Below are positions 6,000-7,021 of a stretch of 7,021 bases of DNA, piece after piece. This DNA comes from an uncultured Verrucomicrobiota bacterium (GTDB taxonomy: Bacteria > Verrucomicrobiota > Kiritimatiellia > RFP12 > UBA1067): assembly GCA_937901395.1 (NCBI GenBank), contig CALCDB010000088.1:1-7021 (forward strand). The letters are read 5' to 3'. Position 1 is the stretch's first letter. Each line of letters opens with the position of its first letter. The position numbers were made by a program, and so were the translations under genes. The notes under the pieces are model-generated. The model was not told the DNA's origin, did no database searches, and worked only from the letters and a program-made list of their open reading frames with translations.

Positions 6000-7021
6000 T
6001 TAGAAGATGCCCTGCTCCATCATCGCATTCGCCACCTTGATGAAGCCCGCGATATTGCCGCCCGCTACCAAATCGTAGCCAAGCCCGTAATCCGCCGCCG
6101 CCTTCGCCGATGCGTCGTGAATGTTCTTCATCATCTTCTTGAGCTGCGCGTCAACCTCTTCGGCCGTCCAGACCAAGCGCTCGGAATTCTGCGCCATCTC
6201 CAGCGCCGATACTCCTACGCCGCCCGCGTTCACCGCCTTGGATGGCGCTACGATCATGCCCTTCTGCTCGCGAAGCAAATTAAGCGCATCGTTCGTGGTA
6301 GGCATATTCGCTACTTCGATGTAATACTTTACTCCGCTCTTCGCGATCTTCTTCGCCCATTCCAGCGTCACGTCGTTCTGCGTAGCGGCTGGCATGTAGA
6401 TATCGACGTCCTTTACGCCCCAGCACTTCTGTCCCTTTACGAACTTGCAGCCGAACTTCTTCGCGTATGGCTCGCAGCGCATCGGATCCTTCGCGCGCAT
6501 CTCCAAGATGAAGTTGAGCTTCTTCTCGGTCGCCACGCCGTCCGGATCGTAGATGTAGCCGTCGGGTCCCGCGAAATACGTTACCTTCGCGCCAAGCTGC
6601 ATCGCCTTCTTCATAATTCCCCAGCCCACGTTGCCGTAGCCGGAAATGGCGATCCGCTTGCCCTCGATCGTATCGTTTTCGTGCTTGAGAACTTCCTGCA
6701 GATAATAGACCGCGCCATAACCCGTCGCTTCCGGACGAATCAGCGAGCCGCCGTACGAGAGTCCCTTGCCCGTCAATACGCCGTTCTCCCATACGCCTTT
6801 GAGGCGACGATACTGGCCGAACAAATAGCCGATCTCGCGTCCGCCAACGCCCATATCGCCAGCCGGCACGTCGATATCCGGACCGATGTAGCGGTAAAGC
6901 GCCGTCATGAACGCCTGGCAGAAGCGCATGACTTCCGCCGCGCTCTTGCCGGCCGGATCGAAGTCGGAGCCGCCCTTGCCGCCGCCGATCGGAAGACCGG
7001 TGAGCGAGTTCTTGAAGGTCT
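6000..7021 (-). CDS. gdhA: Glutamate dehydrogenase, class I hexameric type (5' end cut by window edge)
   Basis: Catalyses reductive amination of 2-oxoglutarate with ammonia to glutamate, or the reverse, in the cytoplasm. The visible 339 residues of about 445 start at TFKNSLTGLPIGGGKGGSDF and end MMEQGIF. The open frame continues past the right edge; the internal ATG at 6929 is not the real start. Numbered from the edge, K3, K15 and D55 (PAGDMGVGG) match K113, K125 and catalytic D165 of the Clostridium symbiosum enzyme, and the serine of GGVGVSALE matches S380; K89 lies just outside the window. The Rossmann motif SGYGNV (126-131) and the loop AGPDGYIYDP (150-159) are followed by ATQNDV, EVANMPTTN and APSKAVNAGG, all family hallmarks. 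It resembles the C. symbiosum NAD enzyme more than E. coli NADP-dependent GdhA, notably at Y128, P152 and D153. It has its own terminator and is not linked to glutamate synthase genes here. The family call is firm; the cofactor is inference. Confidence 0.97.
   Translation of the reverse strand, partial: TFKNSLTGLPIGGGKGGSDFDPAGKSAAEVMRFCQAFMTALYRYIGPDIDVPAGDMGVGGREIGYLFGQYRRLKGVWENGVLTGKGLSYGGSLIRPEATGYGAVYYLQEVLKHENDTIEGKRIAISGYGNVGWGIMKKAMQLGAKVTYFAGPDGYIYDPDGVATEKKLNFILEMRAKDPMRCEPYAKKFGCKFVKGQKCWGVKDVDIYMPAATQNDVTLEWAKKIAKSGVKYYIEVANMPTTNDALNLLREQKGMIVAPSKAVNAGGVGVSALEMAQNSERLVWTAEEVDAQLKKMMKNIHDASAKAAADYGLGYDLVAGGNIAGFIKVANAMMEQGIF

Noticed and set aside
6280..6792. 170-codon minus-strand frame inside gdhA
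   Set aside because: Out-of-frame shadow of gdhA with Arg/Gly-rich translation and no recognisable features.
6000..6929. Complete short glutamate dehydrogenase starting at the ATG at 6929
   Set aside because: The frame stays open to 7021 and encodes conserved family residues (TFKNSLTGLP, GGGKGGSDFDP), so this ATG is an internal methionine and the gene is cut by the window edge.

Overview
All recognisable genes in this window lie on the minus strand, so they are transcribed from right to left. The PEP-CTERM protein, its style of signal peptide and C-terminus, and the mix of a class I glutamate dehydrogenase and a Clostridia-like CarB suggest an anaerobic, probably gut-associated member of the Verrucomicrobiota/Kiritimatiellae-Lentisphaerae group. 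That lineage call is an inference from protein style, not from a marker gene.

Layout in the direction of transcription. (1) 7021-6000: the C-terminal three quarters of a hexameric-type glutamate dehydrogenase (gdhA; its 5' end is outside the window), closed by a strong intrinsic terminator at 5975-5936. (2) 5924-5896: a well-formed promoter, followed by a two-gene unit of small secreted proteins of unknown function (5836-5093 and 5073-4339, 19 bp apart), each with a Shine-Dalgarno site. (3) 4320-4291: an extended -10 promoter immediately before the start codon of a PEP-CTERM surface protein gene (4281-3736). The last 8 bases of that gene overlap the start of a 752-residue polytopic membrane protein with C-terminal TPRs (3743-1485). 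(4) 1473-1465: a second extended -10 promoter nearly touching the start codon of carB (1453 to the left edge, N-terminal 484 residues), the large subunit of carbamoyl-phosphate synthase.

The two housekeeping genes at the ends (nitrogen assimilation; pyrimidine/arginine precursor synthesis) flank a cell-envelope block of three exported proteins and one membrane protein. The most interesting points are: the 8-bp coupling of a PEP-CTERM substrate to a DUF2723/GT-C-like TPR membrane protein; two promoters placed so close to the ATG that the mRNAs should be leaderless; an AT-rich island covering the second secreted gene and the PEP-CTERM gene; an abrupt change of codon usage inside carB; and NAD-type cofactor residues in the glutamate dehydrogenase. 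No RNA genes, insertion sequences or CRISPR arrays were seen, and no gene-free stretch is longer than about 165 bases.
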